8,428 bases of DNA from JBAYZQ01 sp041672385. GTDB taxonomy: Bacteria > Spirochaetota > Spirochaetia > Sphaerochaetales > Sphaerochaetaceae. Below the pieces are notes generated by a model. It made no database searches, was not told where the DNA came from, and saw only the letters and a list, made by a program, of their open reading frames with translations. Position 1 is the stretch's first letter. The number at the start of each line of letters is the position of its first letter. The stretch lies in the NCBI GenBank assembly GCA_041672385.1, contig JBAYZQ010000098.1, positions 1 through 8,428 on the forward strand, read 5' to 3'. Positions 1 to 7,022 of the stretch are shown piece by piece. A program made the translations under genes and the position numbers.

Positions 1-1
1 A

Positions 2-121
2 ATCACTACCAAAAGGGGTAAAAGCTTCTCATCTTATTTAGAGAAAGTAAAACCTTTACCTAATGATGATCTTTGGTTTGAAAATGTTTGGAATGAATGT
101 CGAAAAAGGAAGAACCTTTAA
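2..121 (+). CDS. C-terminal fragment of an unrecognised protein
   Basis: An open frame enters from the left edge and gives 39 codons before a TAA at 119-121. The visible tail is charged and ends in Trp-Asn-Glu-Cys-Arg-Lys-Arg-Lys-Asn-Leu, with a preceding acidic/aromatic patch (Asn-Asp-Asp-Leu-Trp-Phe). A hairpin terminator begins 10 bases after the stop, which supports this being a real gene end rather than a chance frame. I do not recognise the family. A short basic tail would fit a small DNA-binding or antitoxin-like protein, but nothing visible proves that. The start lies outside the window. Confidence 0.5.
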   Translation: MTTKRGKSFSSYLEKVKPLPNDDLWFENVWNECRKRKNL

Positions 122-127
122 AAATAT

Positions 128-163
128 AAAGACCGTCCCTCCAATATGCAAGGACGGTTTTTT
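128..163. terminator. Bidirectional intrinsic terminator between convergent genes
   Basis: The arms ACCGTCC (132-138) and GGACGGT (152-158) pair perfectly around a 13-base loop, and flanking A/T bases extend the stem. On the plus strand it is followed by a T run (158-163). On the minus strand the A-rich stretch at 121-130 supplies a U-rich tail. It lies between the plus-strand gene ending at 121 and cstA, which ends at 178 on the minus strand, so it can serve both. Confidence 0.85.
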
Positions 164-177
164 ATTGCAAGTAAACT

Positions 178-1854
178 TTAGTTTGCTTTAACAGCTTTAT
201 TATCAAAGAATATTGATTTAATTGAATTATAAGAAATCATAACACCAATAATAAAAATGAATATTCCAAAGATTAGCTGTAATCCCTGTTTTGCAAATAC
301 AAAATTTTCAGTTCCTATAGTTTGGAAGTTACTTATGTTTAGTAATGTTAAAGCACTAAAGGTAACAGCCATCATAATAAGCATTGGAATCCAAACATTT
401 TTACTAGTTTTACCAGCTTTCTTTAAGTATACGGCAACTGCACTTAGTGCCAAGGCTGATAACATTTGGTTCGAACTACCAAATAATGCCCATATATTTA
501 AATATCCACCCTTTGAGAGAGCATAACCTAGAACTAATGTTAATACAGTTGCAAAAACTGAATTCTGACAAAGTTTTTGAACTGGGCCAACTTTAGAAGC
601 ATCTTGGTCTTCATTTATAAACAATTCTTGAAATGAAAGACGTGCGATACGGGCAACAGAATCAAGTGAAGTTAAAGCAAAAGCACTTATTGAAAGGTTT
701 ATCAATGTTAAGCTTAAATTATGATTTACATGAAGAATATCTAAGAAGTTAGCGATAGCAATTGCAAATGTCTGTTGAGCTGAAGCTCCTTTTGGCATTC
801 CTCCAAGAGATCCTACACAAACCAAAGCAATAATAGCTAGAAGTGTTTCAACAAGCATTGCACCATAGCTAACTTTAAGCATGTCTTTTTCATTCTTTAT
901 CTGTTTACTTGAAGTGTTTGAACTAACTAAAGCATGGAAACCTGAAACGGCACCACAAGCGATTGTAACAAACAAATAAGGGAACATTCCTTTCCCACCA
1001 ACAGAGAAGGAAGTAAAAGCAGGTAAATCCATTGTAGGATGAGCGACAATAATACCAATAACGGCTGCTGCAATCATAAAGATTAATAAGAAACTATTTA
1101 AATAATCACGAGGTTGCAACAAAGACCAAACTGGTACAATTGATGCAACTAGAATATAGGCAAATACAACATAGGTCCATACAGTTACATTCAAAGATGT
1201 AATAGGTGCTTTTAATCCTATGAATATGGCTACAACTAACAACACTATAGCAATAATTGTTTGAAGAATTTGATTAGGTTTAAATTTACGACTATAAAAT
1301 CCAAAGCCAACGGCAAATAAAATAAATAAGCAAGATGTTGTAGCAGTACTACCATTACTTAAGGTTAAAGCTGGGTTGTTAGCAACTGAACCAAAAGATA
1401 CAGCAACAATGTTTGCGAAAGCTGCTATTACAACTATACAAAATAACCAACAGAATAAAAGAAATAATGTTTTTCCTGTTGATCCTAAATATTTCTTAAT
1501 AATGAATCCAAGTGAATGACCTTCATTCTTTACAGATGCAACCATTGATCCAAAATCTTGTACGCCTCCAAAAAAGATTCCGCCAAGAAGGCACCATAAT
1601 AATACAGGAAGCCAACCATAACTAGCTGCAACAATAGGTCCAATTATAGGAGCAGCTCCGGCAATTGATGCAAATTGGTGTCCAAAAAGAACATTTGAAT
1701 CAGTTGGAACATAATCAACACCATCCTCATGTTCAAATGCAGGGGTCTTTTTTGATGGATCCACTCCCCATTTTTTAGCAAGGCGGTTTCCATAAAATAC
1801 ATACCCCATTAATAAAGCTACTATAGCGATTATTAAAATTATTACTCCATTCAT
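178..1854 (-). CDS. cstA: CstA-family carbon starvation / peptide or pyruvate transporter
   Basis: This 558-residue multi-spanning inner-membrane protein belongs to the CstA/BtsT family. Known members take up peptides (Campylobacter CstA) or pyruvate (E. coli BtsT and CstA), probably with protons. Family signatures are visible: FGHQFASIAGAAPIIGP (57-73), GGVQDFGSMVAS (96-107), a proline/tryptophan motif PVWSLLQPRDYLNSF (241-255), SGFHALVSSNTSSK (304-317) and WALFGSSNQMLSALAL (455-470). The first membrane helix is at residues 3-21. It is shorter than the roughly 700-residue E. coli proteins but similar to compact versions in anaerobes. ATG 1854 is preceded by AAGGAG (1862-1867) seven bases upstream. 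It appears to be a single-gene transcript ending at the shared terminator at 128-163. No LytS/LytT-type two-component pair is adjacent, so its regulation is not explained by neighbours. The substrate cannot be read from sequence. Confidence 0.95.
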   Translation of the reverse strand: MNGVIILIIAIVALLMGYVFYGNRLAKKWGVDPSKKTPAFEHEDGVDYVPTDSNVLFGHQFASIAGAAPIIGPIVAASYGWLPVLLWCLLGGIFFGGVQDFGSMVASVKNEGHSLGFIIKKYLGSTGKTLFLLFCWLFCIVVIAAFANIVAVSFGSVANNPALTLSNGSTATTSCLFILFAVGFGFYSRKFKPNQILQTIIAIVLLVVAIFIGLKAPITSLNVTVWTYVVFAYILVASIVPVWSLLQPRDYLNSFLLIFMIAAAVIGIIVAHPTMDLPAFTSFSVGGKGMFPYLFVTIACGAVSGFHALVSSNTSSKQIKNEKDMLKVSYGAMLVETLLAIIALVCVGSLGGMPKGASAQQTFAIAIANFLDILHVNHNLSLTLINLSISAFALTSLDSVARIARLSFQELFINEDQDASKVGPVQKLCQNSVFATVLTLVLGYALSKGGYLNIWALFGSSNQMLSALALSAVAVYLKKAGKTSKNVWIPMLIMMAVTFSALTLLNISNFQTIGTENFVFAKQGLQLIFGIFIFIIGVMISYNSIKSIFFDNKAVKAN

Positions 1855-1885
1855 ATCTTTTCTCCTTAAATATGATAATTAGGAC

Positions 1886-1907
1886 CATAATAGTAAAATT
1901 TATTATG
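1886..1907. promoter_or_regulatory. Inverted repeat over the cstA promoter (possible operator)
   Basis: CATAATA (1886-1892) and TATTATG (1901-1907) form a perfect 7-bp inverted repeat with an 8-base spacer. One arm covers the proposed -10 element, where a repressor could act. In such AT-rich DNA a chance repeat is possible, and no cognate regulator is visible in the window. Confidence 0.3.
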
Positions 1908-1915
1908 CATTACAA
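1887..1915 (-). promoter_or_regulatory. Candidate sigma-70 promoter of cstA
   Basis: Read on the minus strand, TTGTAA (1910-1915) and TATTAT (1887-1892) are separated by 17 bases, placing a start near 1880 and a short leader before the AAGGAG site at 1862-1867. An overlapping alternative (TTGCAT, 16 bases, CATAAT) lies just upstream. The region is so AT-rich that only mapping the transcript start would decide. Confidence 0.45.
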
Positions 1916-2034
1916 GTATAAATATGCAAAATATATACAATAATAGGTAATATATTCATTGTAATTACTTAACATATAAGGTTTTGTTATATCCAAAACA
2001 AATATTTTTTTTATAATTTAAATTTATATTAATC
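1916..2034. other. AT-rich intergenic DNA upstream of the cstA promoter
   Basis: There is no gene here. The only structure seen is a small inverted repeat, GTTTTG (1981-1986) and CAAAAC (1994-1999), with a 7-base spacer, followed on the plus strand by a run of eight Ts. It lies upstream of the proposed cstA promoter and downstream of the ABC operon terminator. No plus-strand gene reads into it, so I assign no function. Confidence 0.4.
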
Positions 2035-2082
2035 AAAAAAAATTACTCCTTTAAAAAAAATCATTAATTTTTTAAAAGAGTA
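2035..2082 (-). terminator. Terminator of the sugar ABC transporter operon
   Basis: Plus-strand positions 2044-2058 pair with 2068-2082 around a 9-base loop. Read on the minus strand, all 15 positions pair if one U-G wobble is allowed (2077/2049). On the plus strand that same position is an A-C mismatch. An eight-U tail (2035-2042) follows in the minus direction. Both facts indicate it ends minus-strand transcripts, about 86 bases after the last permease gene. Confidence 0.75.
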
Positions 2083-2168
2083 TTTTTTCAAACTTTTTAA
2101 GAGCTGTATCAAAAGTCGAAGTAAAGACTTAGTAGCAATCCATTTTTATGAAATTAGAGTTGCTTTTA

Positions 2169-3026
2169 TTAACCTTTAATTGCCCCAGCTGTAATACCGT
2201 TAATAATTCTTTTAGAAAGAAATAAATATAAAATAAAAGTAGGTAAGAAAACTATTACAACTGATGCAAACATTCCTCCCCAGTTTCCAGTATAACGCAT
2301 TGATTCAATCATATTAAAAAGTCCTACAGCAACAGGCCTTACACTTGTTTTGTTTGCAAAAACTAAAGACATAAAATATTCATTCCAAATATCTATGAAA
2401 TTAAAAATCATTACGGTAATAAGTCCTGGTTGGATTAAAGGAAACATTATTCGCCAATAAGTTCCTATTGGTGAACATCCATCAATAGCCGCAGCTTCTT
2501 CATAAGTTTTGGATAAATTTTTGAAAGATGGATACATAAAGAATATTGTAAAAGGTACTTGCATCGAAGTGTATAAAAATATCAAAAGCCATCGATTGTT
2601 TAATAAATGCAATTGGGATACAACACTGAATAATGGCATTATTATCATAATAGCAGGAATTCCTAAAGATGAAATAAACAGATTTTGTGCAAGAGTATTT
2701 CCTTTAAAACGGAATCTGGATAATACGTAAGAAGCTGGTGTAGCAATCAAAATAATTGCAGCACAAGATACAAGAGTATACATAATTGAATTCATGAAAT
2801 AAATAGAAACTTTTTGTGTTTTCCAAGCAGTTGCATAATTTTCAAAATGAAAACCTGTTTTAAAAGCAAACATATGATCGCTAAACATTTCAGCTGAAGT
2901 TGAAAAAGAAGCAAATACAACCCATGCAATTAGAATAAATGTAAACAGGACCCAAGCAATTACTATAATATATGCAGGAATTAATTTTATTTGATTTTTT
3001 TTTATTGTAAAATGGAATTTGTTCAT
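2169..3026 (-). CDS. Sugar ABC transporter permease, MalG-like (CUT1)
   Basis: This 285-residue inner-membrane subunit should form the translocation channel with the MalF-like subunit next to it. It has the binding-protein-dependent permease fold: a first membrane helix at about 15-40, further helices at about 80-100, 115-135 and 148-165, and a last one at about 253-271. The cytoplasmic EAA loop that docks on the ATPase is clear at 177-198 (EEAAAIDGCSPIG...FPLIQP). WNEYFMSL (214-221) and the basic tail RIINGITAGAIKG are typical of MalG-type partners. ATG 3026 is preceded by AGGAGG (3032-3037) at 5 bases; this site overlaps the TAG stop of the upstream permease gene, so translation is likely coupled. 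It is the last gene of the operon. The sugar is unknown. Confidence 0.93.
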   Translation of the reverse strand: MNKFHFTIKKNQIKLIPAYIIVIAWVLFTFILIAWVVFASFSTSAEMFSDHMFAFKTGFHFENYATAWKTQKVSIYFMNSIMYTLVSCAAIILIATPASYVLSRFRFKGNTLAQNLFISSLGIPAIMIIMPLFSVVSQLHLLNNRWLLIFLYTSMQVPFTIFFMYPSFKNLSKTYEEAAAIDGCSPIGTYWRIMFPLIQPGLITVMIFNFIDIWNEYFMSLVFANKTSVRPVAVGLFNMIESMRYTGNWGGMFASVVIVFLPTFILYLFLSKRIINGITAGAIKG

Positions 3027-3035
3027 CTAATCCTC

Positions 3036-3944
3036 CTAAAGTTCAATATCGTCTTTTCTTACCAATAGATTGGTAAGCCCGAATGCAATTAATACCATAA
3101 CCATCATTACAATTCCGATGGCAGCTCCAGCTCCACTATTTCTTACTGTTCTTGCTGGTGAAGAAGCTCCAAATACAAGTTCATACATATAATTCATTGG
3201 TGCTACAGTTTGATTAGAAAGATTATCTGGAGAAAACATTTGGCCCCAAACAAAATACCCAACAGTAAAGATAGTCCACATTACAATATTTGTTCTAACT
3301 GTTCCTTTTAAGAAAGGTAGAGTAATATAGAAGAATCTTTGTACTACATTGGCTCCCTCTATTTTGGCAGCTTCATGGTAACTTACAGGGATTTGCTCAA
3401 TTCCACTTATAAAAATCAACATATGATAACCTACCATTCCAAAGCAATAAGCTACTAACATTGAACTAAATAGATGAGCAGGTCCCGTCCAAAGGATTTG
3501 AGACGCTTTTGTAAAACCAAAAAAGGCTAAAAATTTATGGAAAAACCCATAATCACTATTGTACACATAATATATCCACATGGTTGCCATAGCAACAGCG
3601 GAAATAACATTTGGAAGATATATAACTGAACGGAAAAATTTAAAACCTTTCATTCCACTAGTAAGCCCAACTGCAAATACCAAAGAAATCAGCATAACAC
3701 CTAAACCACCATATAACCAAATCTTACAAATATTTTTCATAGATTGTTGAAACATTCGGTCATGAAAGATTGTTTTATAGTTACCAAATCCGGCAAAAGT
3801 CCATGTTGTGACTGAGTCAGATAATCCTGCAACATTGAAAAAACTCATAATAAAGGTTCTGATTGATGGATACAAGAATACTATTAAATAGCACAGAAGT
3901 GCAGGGACTAAAAATACTATTATCATTTTCCTATTAGGTTTCAT
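3036..3944 (-). CDS. Sugar ABC transporter permease, MalF-like (CUT1)
   Basis: This inner-membrane subunit (302 residues from ATG 3944) is the partner of the MalG-like protein. The first membrane helix is at about 7-25, with the usual Leu-Tyr-Pro-Ser-Ile turn (24-28) after it. The ATPase-docking EAA loop is at 191-210 (EAAKIEGANV...ITLP), and the last helix (about 272-294) is followed by a basic/acidic tail. An in-frame TTG at 3956 would add four residues, but it overlaps the GGAGG ribosome site at 3950-3954, so I take ATG 3944. The stop lies 9 bases before the next gene. About 300 residues is normal for CUT1 permeases and much shorter than E. coli MalF, which has extra N-terminal helices and a large periplasmic domain. 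Confidence 0.93.
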   Translation of the reverse strand: MKPNRKMIIVFLVPALLCYLIVFLYPSIRTFIMSFFNVAGLSDSVTTWTFAGFGNYKTIFHDRMFQQSMKNICKIWLYGGLGVMLISLVFAVGLTSGMKGFKFFRSVIYLPNVISAVAMATMWIYYVYNSDYGFFHKFLAFFGFTKASQILWTGPAHLFSSMLVAYCFGMVGYHMLIFISGIEQIPVSYHEAAKIEGANVVQRFFYITLPFLKGTVRTNIVMWTIFTVGYFVWGQMFSPDNLSNQTVAPMNYMYELVFGASSPARTVRNSGAGAAIGIVMMVMVLIAFGLTNLLVRKDDIEL

Positions 3945-3949
3945 TTTTT

Positions 3950-3954
3950 CCTCC
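3950..3954 (-). promoter_or_regulatory. Ribosome site deciding the MalF-like start
   Basis: GGAGG lies 5 bases before ATG 3944. It overlaps the TTG at 3956, which would otherwise begin a frame four codons longer. Since this site cannot serve that TTG, the ATG is the start. Confidence 0.8.
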
Positions 3955-3966
3955 AATAAAAATAAA

Positions 3967-3993
3967 GGGAATCTATTTATATCATAGATTCCC
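3967..3993 (-). terminator. Intercistronic hairpin after the binding-protein gene
   Basis: GGGAATCTA (3967-3975) and TAGATTCCC (3985-3993) form a perfect 9-bp stem with a 9-base loop. On the minus strand it is followed by TTTATTTTTATT, which runs directly into the ribosome site of the permease gene. The tail is U-rich but interrupted, so partial termination or protection of the upstream message from 3' decay are both plausible. Either would leave more binding protein than permease, as is usual in such operons. Confidence 0.7.
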
Positions 3994-4007
3994 CGAAAAA
4001 AACTTTT

Positions 4008-5261
4008 TTATTTATTCATATTTTCATAAAATTCTTGTGCATTAATTGAACCTGCAATAAGTTTAGAAAAATTTTCTTTAATTTTTGCATTTACTTCTGC
4101 AAGGTTTTCCATTCCAACTGCCCAAGGTAATCTTGTTGTGGTTGAATTGAATGCAGCTTCTGCTTCAGAAAGTACTTTAGGCCATGTATTATTAATGTCC
4201 ATTGGAGCACCGTTTGAATCATCTGCTAATTTCTGATCATATTCTCCAGTAGTAACAAAAACTATGAACTGGAATGCTTCTTCTCTACATTTGGAATCTT
4301 TGTTTATTGCAAAACTTTGACTACCAATGTTATTAGCTTCAATTCCATCACCTTCTGGACTTATTGAAGGATAAGCAAAAGTACCCCACTCTATGTTTGG
4401 ATTACTTGTAGAAACTTCGTTTGGAAGCCATGTTCCATTAAGATTCATAGCAACCTTTTCTGGGGCCATTTCTTGAACCTGACAAGCAGGATAAATATTC
4501 GAAGCGGCCTTTGCACTCATATAACCTTTTTTAGAAAATTCTTCCCAAATTTGGCCAAATTTAAGAACTGAAGAATCTGAAAAATCGTTATTATTTGCCA
4601 TTTCAATGGTCTTTTCACTTCCAATCATACGATCTATGTTATAACCGAAAAAGTCACACATATATCCATCATCAACAGTAACAGGAGTAATTCCAACTGC
4701 CATTAATTTTCGGCATACTTCTTCAAATTCTTCTTGAGTCTTAGGTACTTCAGTAATACCAGCTTTTGCAAATAGGGCTTTATTGTACATAAAAGCAAAC
4801 ATGAAAGGCTGATAAGGTATTACACTTAAGCTTCCATCTTCAGTAAATGAACGAGCTAATTTTACAAGAGTTGAATTGATTTGTGATTCATAAGGTTTTC
4901 CGTTAGTTGTTGGATATACCTTAGCAGCCAAATCATCTAGAGGTTGTATAAATTGTCCCCAGGTAAAAGAAACTCTTTCAATGTCTTCATCAAAGATATC
5001 TATAGTTTCACCAGCTTGAATTGCAGGTTCTAGAGTTTTCCTAATGTTTCTACCATTGAAATTAATTTCTACATGAATTCCTGATTGTTCTTCAAATGCT
5101 TCTGCTGCTTCTGCTAGAACCATTCCTTGTGGTTCAGCTTCATTCCACATTGAATAATAATGAACAGTTTTAACAGAATCTCCCGATTCTTTTTCACCAC
5201 CTGCAAAAATTGGTAGTGCCAAAACAAGAAAAATAGTTAATAATACAGTAAATTTTTTCAT
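4008..5261 (-). CDS. Extracellular solute-binding protein of a CUT1 sugar ABC importer
   Basis: This 417-residue periplasmic binding protein captures a sugar or oligosaccharide and delivers it to the two permeases downstream. The signal peptide has a Lys-Lys start, a hydrophobic core (4-17) and a likely signal peptidase I site after IFA (18-20). There is no lipobox cysteine. The mature start, GGEKES, resembles spirochaete binding proteins. The family layout is visible: a first strand and Trp-containing segment (34-40), a helix ending in EEQSGIHVEI (57-66), and a later NLNGTWLPNEV segment typical of bacterial family-1 binding proteins. ATG 5261 has AAGGAG (5268-5273) 6 bases upstream. It is first in the operon, behind a good promoter and followed by a hairpin. 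No glycosidase or kinase is linked, so the substrate cannot be narrowed. Confidence 0.93.
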   Translation of the reverse strand: MKKFTVLLTIFLVLALPIFAGGEKESGDSVKTVHYYSMWNEAEPQGMVLAEAAEAFEEQSGIHVEINFNGRNIRKTLEPAIQAGETIDIFDEDIERVSFTWGQFIQPLDDLAAKVYPTTNGKPYESQINSTLVKLARSFTEDGSLSVIPYQPFMFAFMYNKALFAKAGITEVPKTQEEFEEVCRKLMAVGITPVTVDDGYMCDFFGYNIDRMIGSEKTIEMANNNDFSDSSVLKFGQIWEEFSKKGYMSAKAASNIYPACQVQEMAPEKVAMNLNGTWLPNEVSTSNPNIEWGTFAYPSISPEGDGIEANNIGSQSFAINKDSKCREEAFQFIVFVTTGEYDQKLADDSNGAPMDINNTWPKVLSEAEAAFNSTTTRLPWAVGMENLAEVNAKIKENFSKLIAGSINAQEFYENMNK

Positions 5262-5287
5262 AAATTTCTCCTTTACTTTTCAACATC

Positions 5288-5316
5288 ATAATAACATAAT
5301 ATTATAACCTTGTAAA
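5288..5316 (-). promoter_or_regulatory. Extended -10 promoter of the sugar ABC operon
   Basis: On the minus strand, TTTACA (5311-5316) and TATTAT (5288-5293) are exactly 17 bases apart, and a TG-N sits directly before the -10. This gives a predicted start near 5281 and a leader of about 20 bases. The spacer holds the 10-base palindrome ATAATATTAT (5296-5305), a possible operator, although AT richness weakens that reading. Confidence 0.7.
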
Positions 5317-5851
5317 GTTTTTTTAATATTATTATTCCCAATTCGACAAGTATAATAAAATGTCCGCCTAAAAGTGGGAAAAGAAAGAAAACCTCATGGA
5401 AGTTTATTACAATTGGTTTAACAGAAATAATAGATAACCAAGTAACAAAAAAAGTTTACCATAAAATCAGCATTTGAGAATACTCATTTTACTGGTTATG
5501 AGAGGATAATATTGTAATATTATTATAATGAAACAAATAATTAAACTAAAAATACTGCTCCGACACTCCTTAGTCGATTGTTGAGTAAAAATGAGAGAAC
5601 AATTCTTAAAGAACTACAGAGAAATTTTCCATTTGAACGTTGGAAATAGACCATGCTTGGCTTGATGAAGATTTAAAACCTTTTCCCTAAATAAGAATAA
5701 ATGGGCCTGAAGGAATAAAAATATGTACCAGAGTTTGCTATAGTAATTGCTTTAGAGCACTTTGTACTTACCAAAAAGTGAAACTACCTGTTATTTTGCT
5801 CATCTTATTGTTTTATTGAATGGGGTAATAATGAGAAAAATAACACAAAAA
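5317..5851. other. About 535 bases without an intact gene; possible decayed coding DNA
   Basis: No complete gene is visible on either strand. On the plus strand three open stretches lie in shifting frames. Positions 5316-5474 encode a Lys/Thr-rich piece beginning near KCPPKSGKRKKTSWK. Positions 5545-5646 encode SRLLSKNERTILKELQ within 34 codons. Positions 5646-5816 change frame again, with one internal TAA at 5688, and encode IDHAWLDEDLKPFP and later a cysteine-containing piece (Cys codons at 5724, 5736, 5748 and 5763). None has a start codon with a ribosome site. The pattern would suit an old pseudogene such as a transposase remnant, but I do not recognise the family, and chance open frames of this length occur. 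Confidence 0.35.
5506..5523. repeat. Perfect AT palindrome
   Basis: ATAATATT (5506-5513) and AATATTAT (5516-5523) are a perfect 8-bp inverted repeat with a 2-base centre. It lies about 190 bases upstream of the ABC operon promoter, whose spacer holds the related palindrome ATAATATTAT. It may be a distal regulator site or chance. Confidence 0.5.
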
Positions 5852-5890
5852 GGAAATTTCTTATGAAATTGCTTTCACTAAGAAATTTCC
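5840..5890 (-). terminator. Strong terminator of the thioredoxin/permease operon
   Basis: Plus-strand arms GGAAATTTCTTA (5852-5863) and TAAGAAATTTCC (5879-5890) pair over 12 bases. After a single bulged base (5878), an inner 5-bp stem (5864-5868 with 5873-5877) closes a four-base loop that reads GCAA on the minus strand, a GNRA tetraloop. The minus-strand continuation is U-rich (TTTTTGTGTTATTTTT). It begins 25 bases after the permease stop. Confidence 0.85.
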
Positions 5891-5914
5891 ATAATAATTT
5901 AATTCTTTAATTCT

Positions 5915-7000
5915 CTAATTTTGTATTTTGTTTTTGTGTGCTTCAACTATGCTAAGTACTGTTATTATTAGTATAGCTACTAAGAAACTTCCTCCAAGGG
6001 TTGCAATGTTTGTAGCTGTTAATATACTGTTTCCAAGCATCCAGGGACCAAGAGAATTAAAGAGGTACCCTACAAAAATAATTGCAATTCCTGTTATGGC
6101 AACAAAAGCAACAATAAGTTTAGGTTTAATTACCTTTCTTAATAGAATCATTTCAGGAAGAGATAAGGCCGTGGTAGACATCATAAATGCTAAGGCTGTA
6201 CCAATTCCAACTCCTTTGGCTATGAGTGCTTCTGCAATTGGAATTGTCCCTAAAGCATTAGAATACAAAGGAATACCTAAAAGAACGGAGACAAGAACTG
6301 CAAAAGGATTGTCCGGCCCTGCATATTTAGTAAGTGCTTCAGAAGGAGCCCAACCATGTATTGCAGCACCAAGTCCGATTCCTATTATAAGAAATATCCA
6401 GACTCTTTTTACTATATCTTTGACATTGCTACTAGCAAAATTAAGACGATCTTTTATTTTTAATTGTTTGCTTTCTAATTCTTTCATTTGAATATCGAGA
6501 ACATATTGTTCAATGGAGCTTTCAAGATGTAATGCACCAATAATTATTCCACCTACTATTCCAACCACAACTCCGGTAATAACGTATATCAAGGCTATTT
6601 TCCAACCAAAAGAAGCAAGTAAAATAGCGAATGCTGCTTCATTGACGATTGGAGATGTTATCAGAAAAGAAAAGGTAAAACTTAATGGAATCCCTGCTTC
6701 TACAAAGCCAATAAAAATTGGAACTGAGGAACAAGAACAAAAAGGTGTTACTATCCCAAGAAGGGAAGCCATTATATTTCCTTTTACTCCTGAAAATCTC
6801 CCCAGTATTTTTTTTGTTCTTTCGGGGGGAAAGTAACTTCTTAAATACGATATTGCAAAAATCATGAGACTTAAAAGGATAATTATTTTTAAAGTATCAT
6901 AAAAAAAGAAATGGACTGAATCCCCAAGCCTCGTTGCAGTATCGAGATTAAAAACATTCTCAACTAATAGCGTTATCAAATTGTCTAGCCATATAAACAT
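5915..7000 (-). CDS. ArsP / UPF0718 (YraQ-like) membrane permease
   Basis: This inner-membrane permease (361 residues from ATG 7000) belongs to the family formerly called DUF318. Characterised ArsP proteins export trivalent organoarsenicals; many relatives have no known substrate. The first repeat carries the hallmark TPFCSCSSVPIFIGF (85-99) followed by SFLITSPIVNEAAF (111-124). The second carries GIPLYSNALGTIPIAEALI (242-260) and MSTTALSLPEMILLRKV (274-290). Its only two cysteines are C88 and C90. A charged cytoplasmic linker lies at about 160-198. An in-frame TTG at 7006 is rejected because the ribosome site AGGA (7010-7013) is only 3 bases from it but 9 from the ATG. It is last in an ArsR-controlled operon with a thioredoxin-like and a cysteine-rich protein, which suggests a thiol-reactive metal or metalloid substrate. 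The actual substrate is inference. Confidence 0.92.
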   Translation of the reverse strand: MFIWLDNLITLLVENVFNLDTATRLGDSVHFFFYDTLKIIILLSLMIFAISYLRSYFPPERTKKILGRFSGVKGNIMASLLGIVTPFCSCSSVPIFIGFVEAGIPLSFTFSFLITSPIVNEAAFAILLASFGWKIALIYVITGVVVGIVGGIIIGALHLESSIEQYVLDIQMKELESKQLKIKDRLNFASSNVKDIVKRVWIFLIIGIGLGAAIHGWAPSEALTKYAGPDNPFAVLVSVLLGIPLYSNALGTIPIAEALIAKGVGIGTALAFMMSTTALSLPEMILLRKVIKPKLIVAFVAITGIAIIFVGYLFNSLGPWMLGNSILTATNIATLGGSFLVAILIITVLSIVEAHKNKIQN

Positions 7001-7009
7001 TGTCAATAT

Positions 7010-7013
7010 TCCT
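7010..7013 (-). promoter_or_regulatory. Ribosome site deciding the permease start
   Basis: AGGA (within GAAAGGA, 7010-7016 on the minus strand) lies 9 bases before ATG 7000 and only 3 before TTG 7006, which favours the ATG. The 14-base palindrome CTGCTAATTAGCAG (7016-7029) ends right beside it and includes the stop codon of the upstream gene, so a small hairpin could link translation of the two genes. Confidence 0.6.
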
Positions 7014-7022
7014 TTCTGCTAA

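Noticed and set aside
1981..2012. GTTTTG/CAAAAC stem followed by a T-run as a plus-strand terminator
   Set aside because: No plus-strand gene reads into it, and the stem is only six weak pairs.
2509..2730. A 73-codon plus-strand frame within the MalG-like gene, and an 89-codon one at 257-526 within cstA
   Set aside because: Both are antisense shadows of recognised membrane-protein genes, without start signals of their own.
5506..5523. The palindrome as an insertion-sequence end or CRISPR repeat
   Set aside because: There is only one copy of this length, with no partner inverted repeat, no target duplication, no transposase and no regularly spaced repeats anywhere in the window.
5928..6491. 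A 187-codon open frame on the plus strand opposite the permease gene
   Set aside because: It lies wholly antisense to a clear ArsP/UPF0718 gene, has no ribosome site, and shows a shadow composition rich in Ile, Ala, Pro and Thr. The same applies to the plus-strand frame at 6513-6836.
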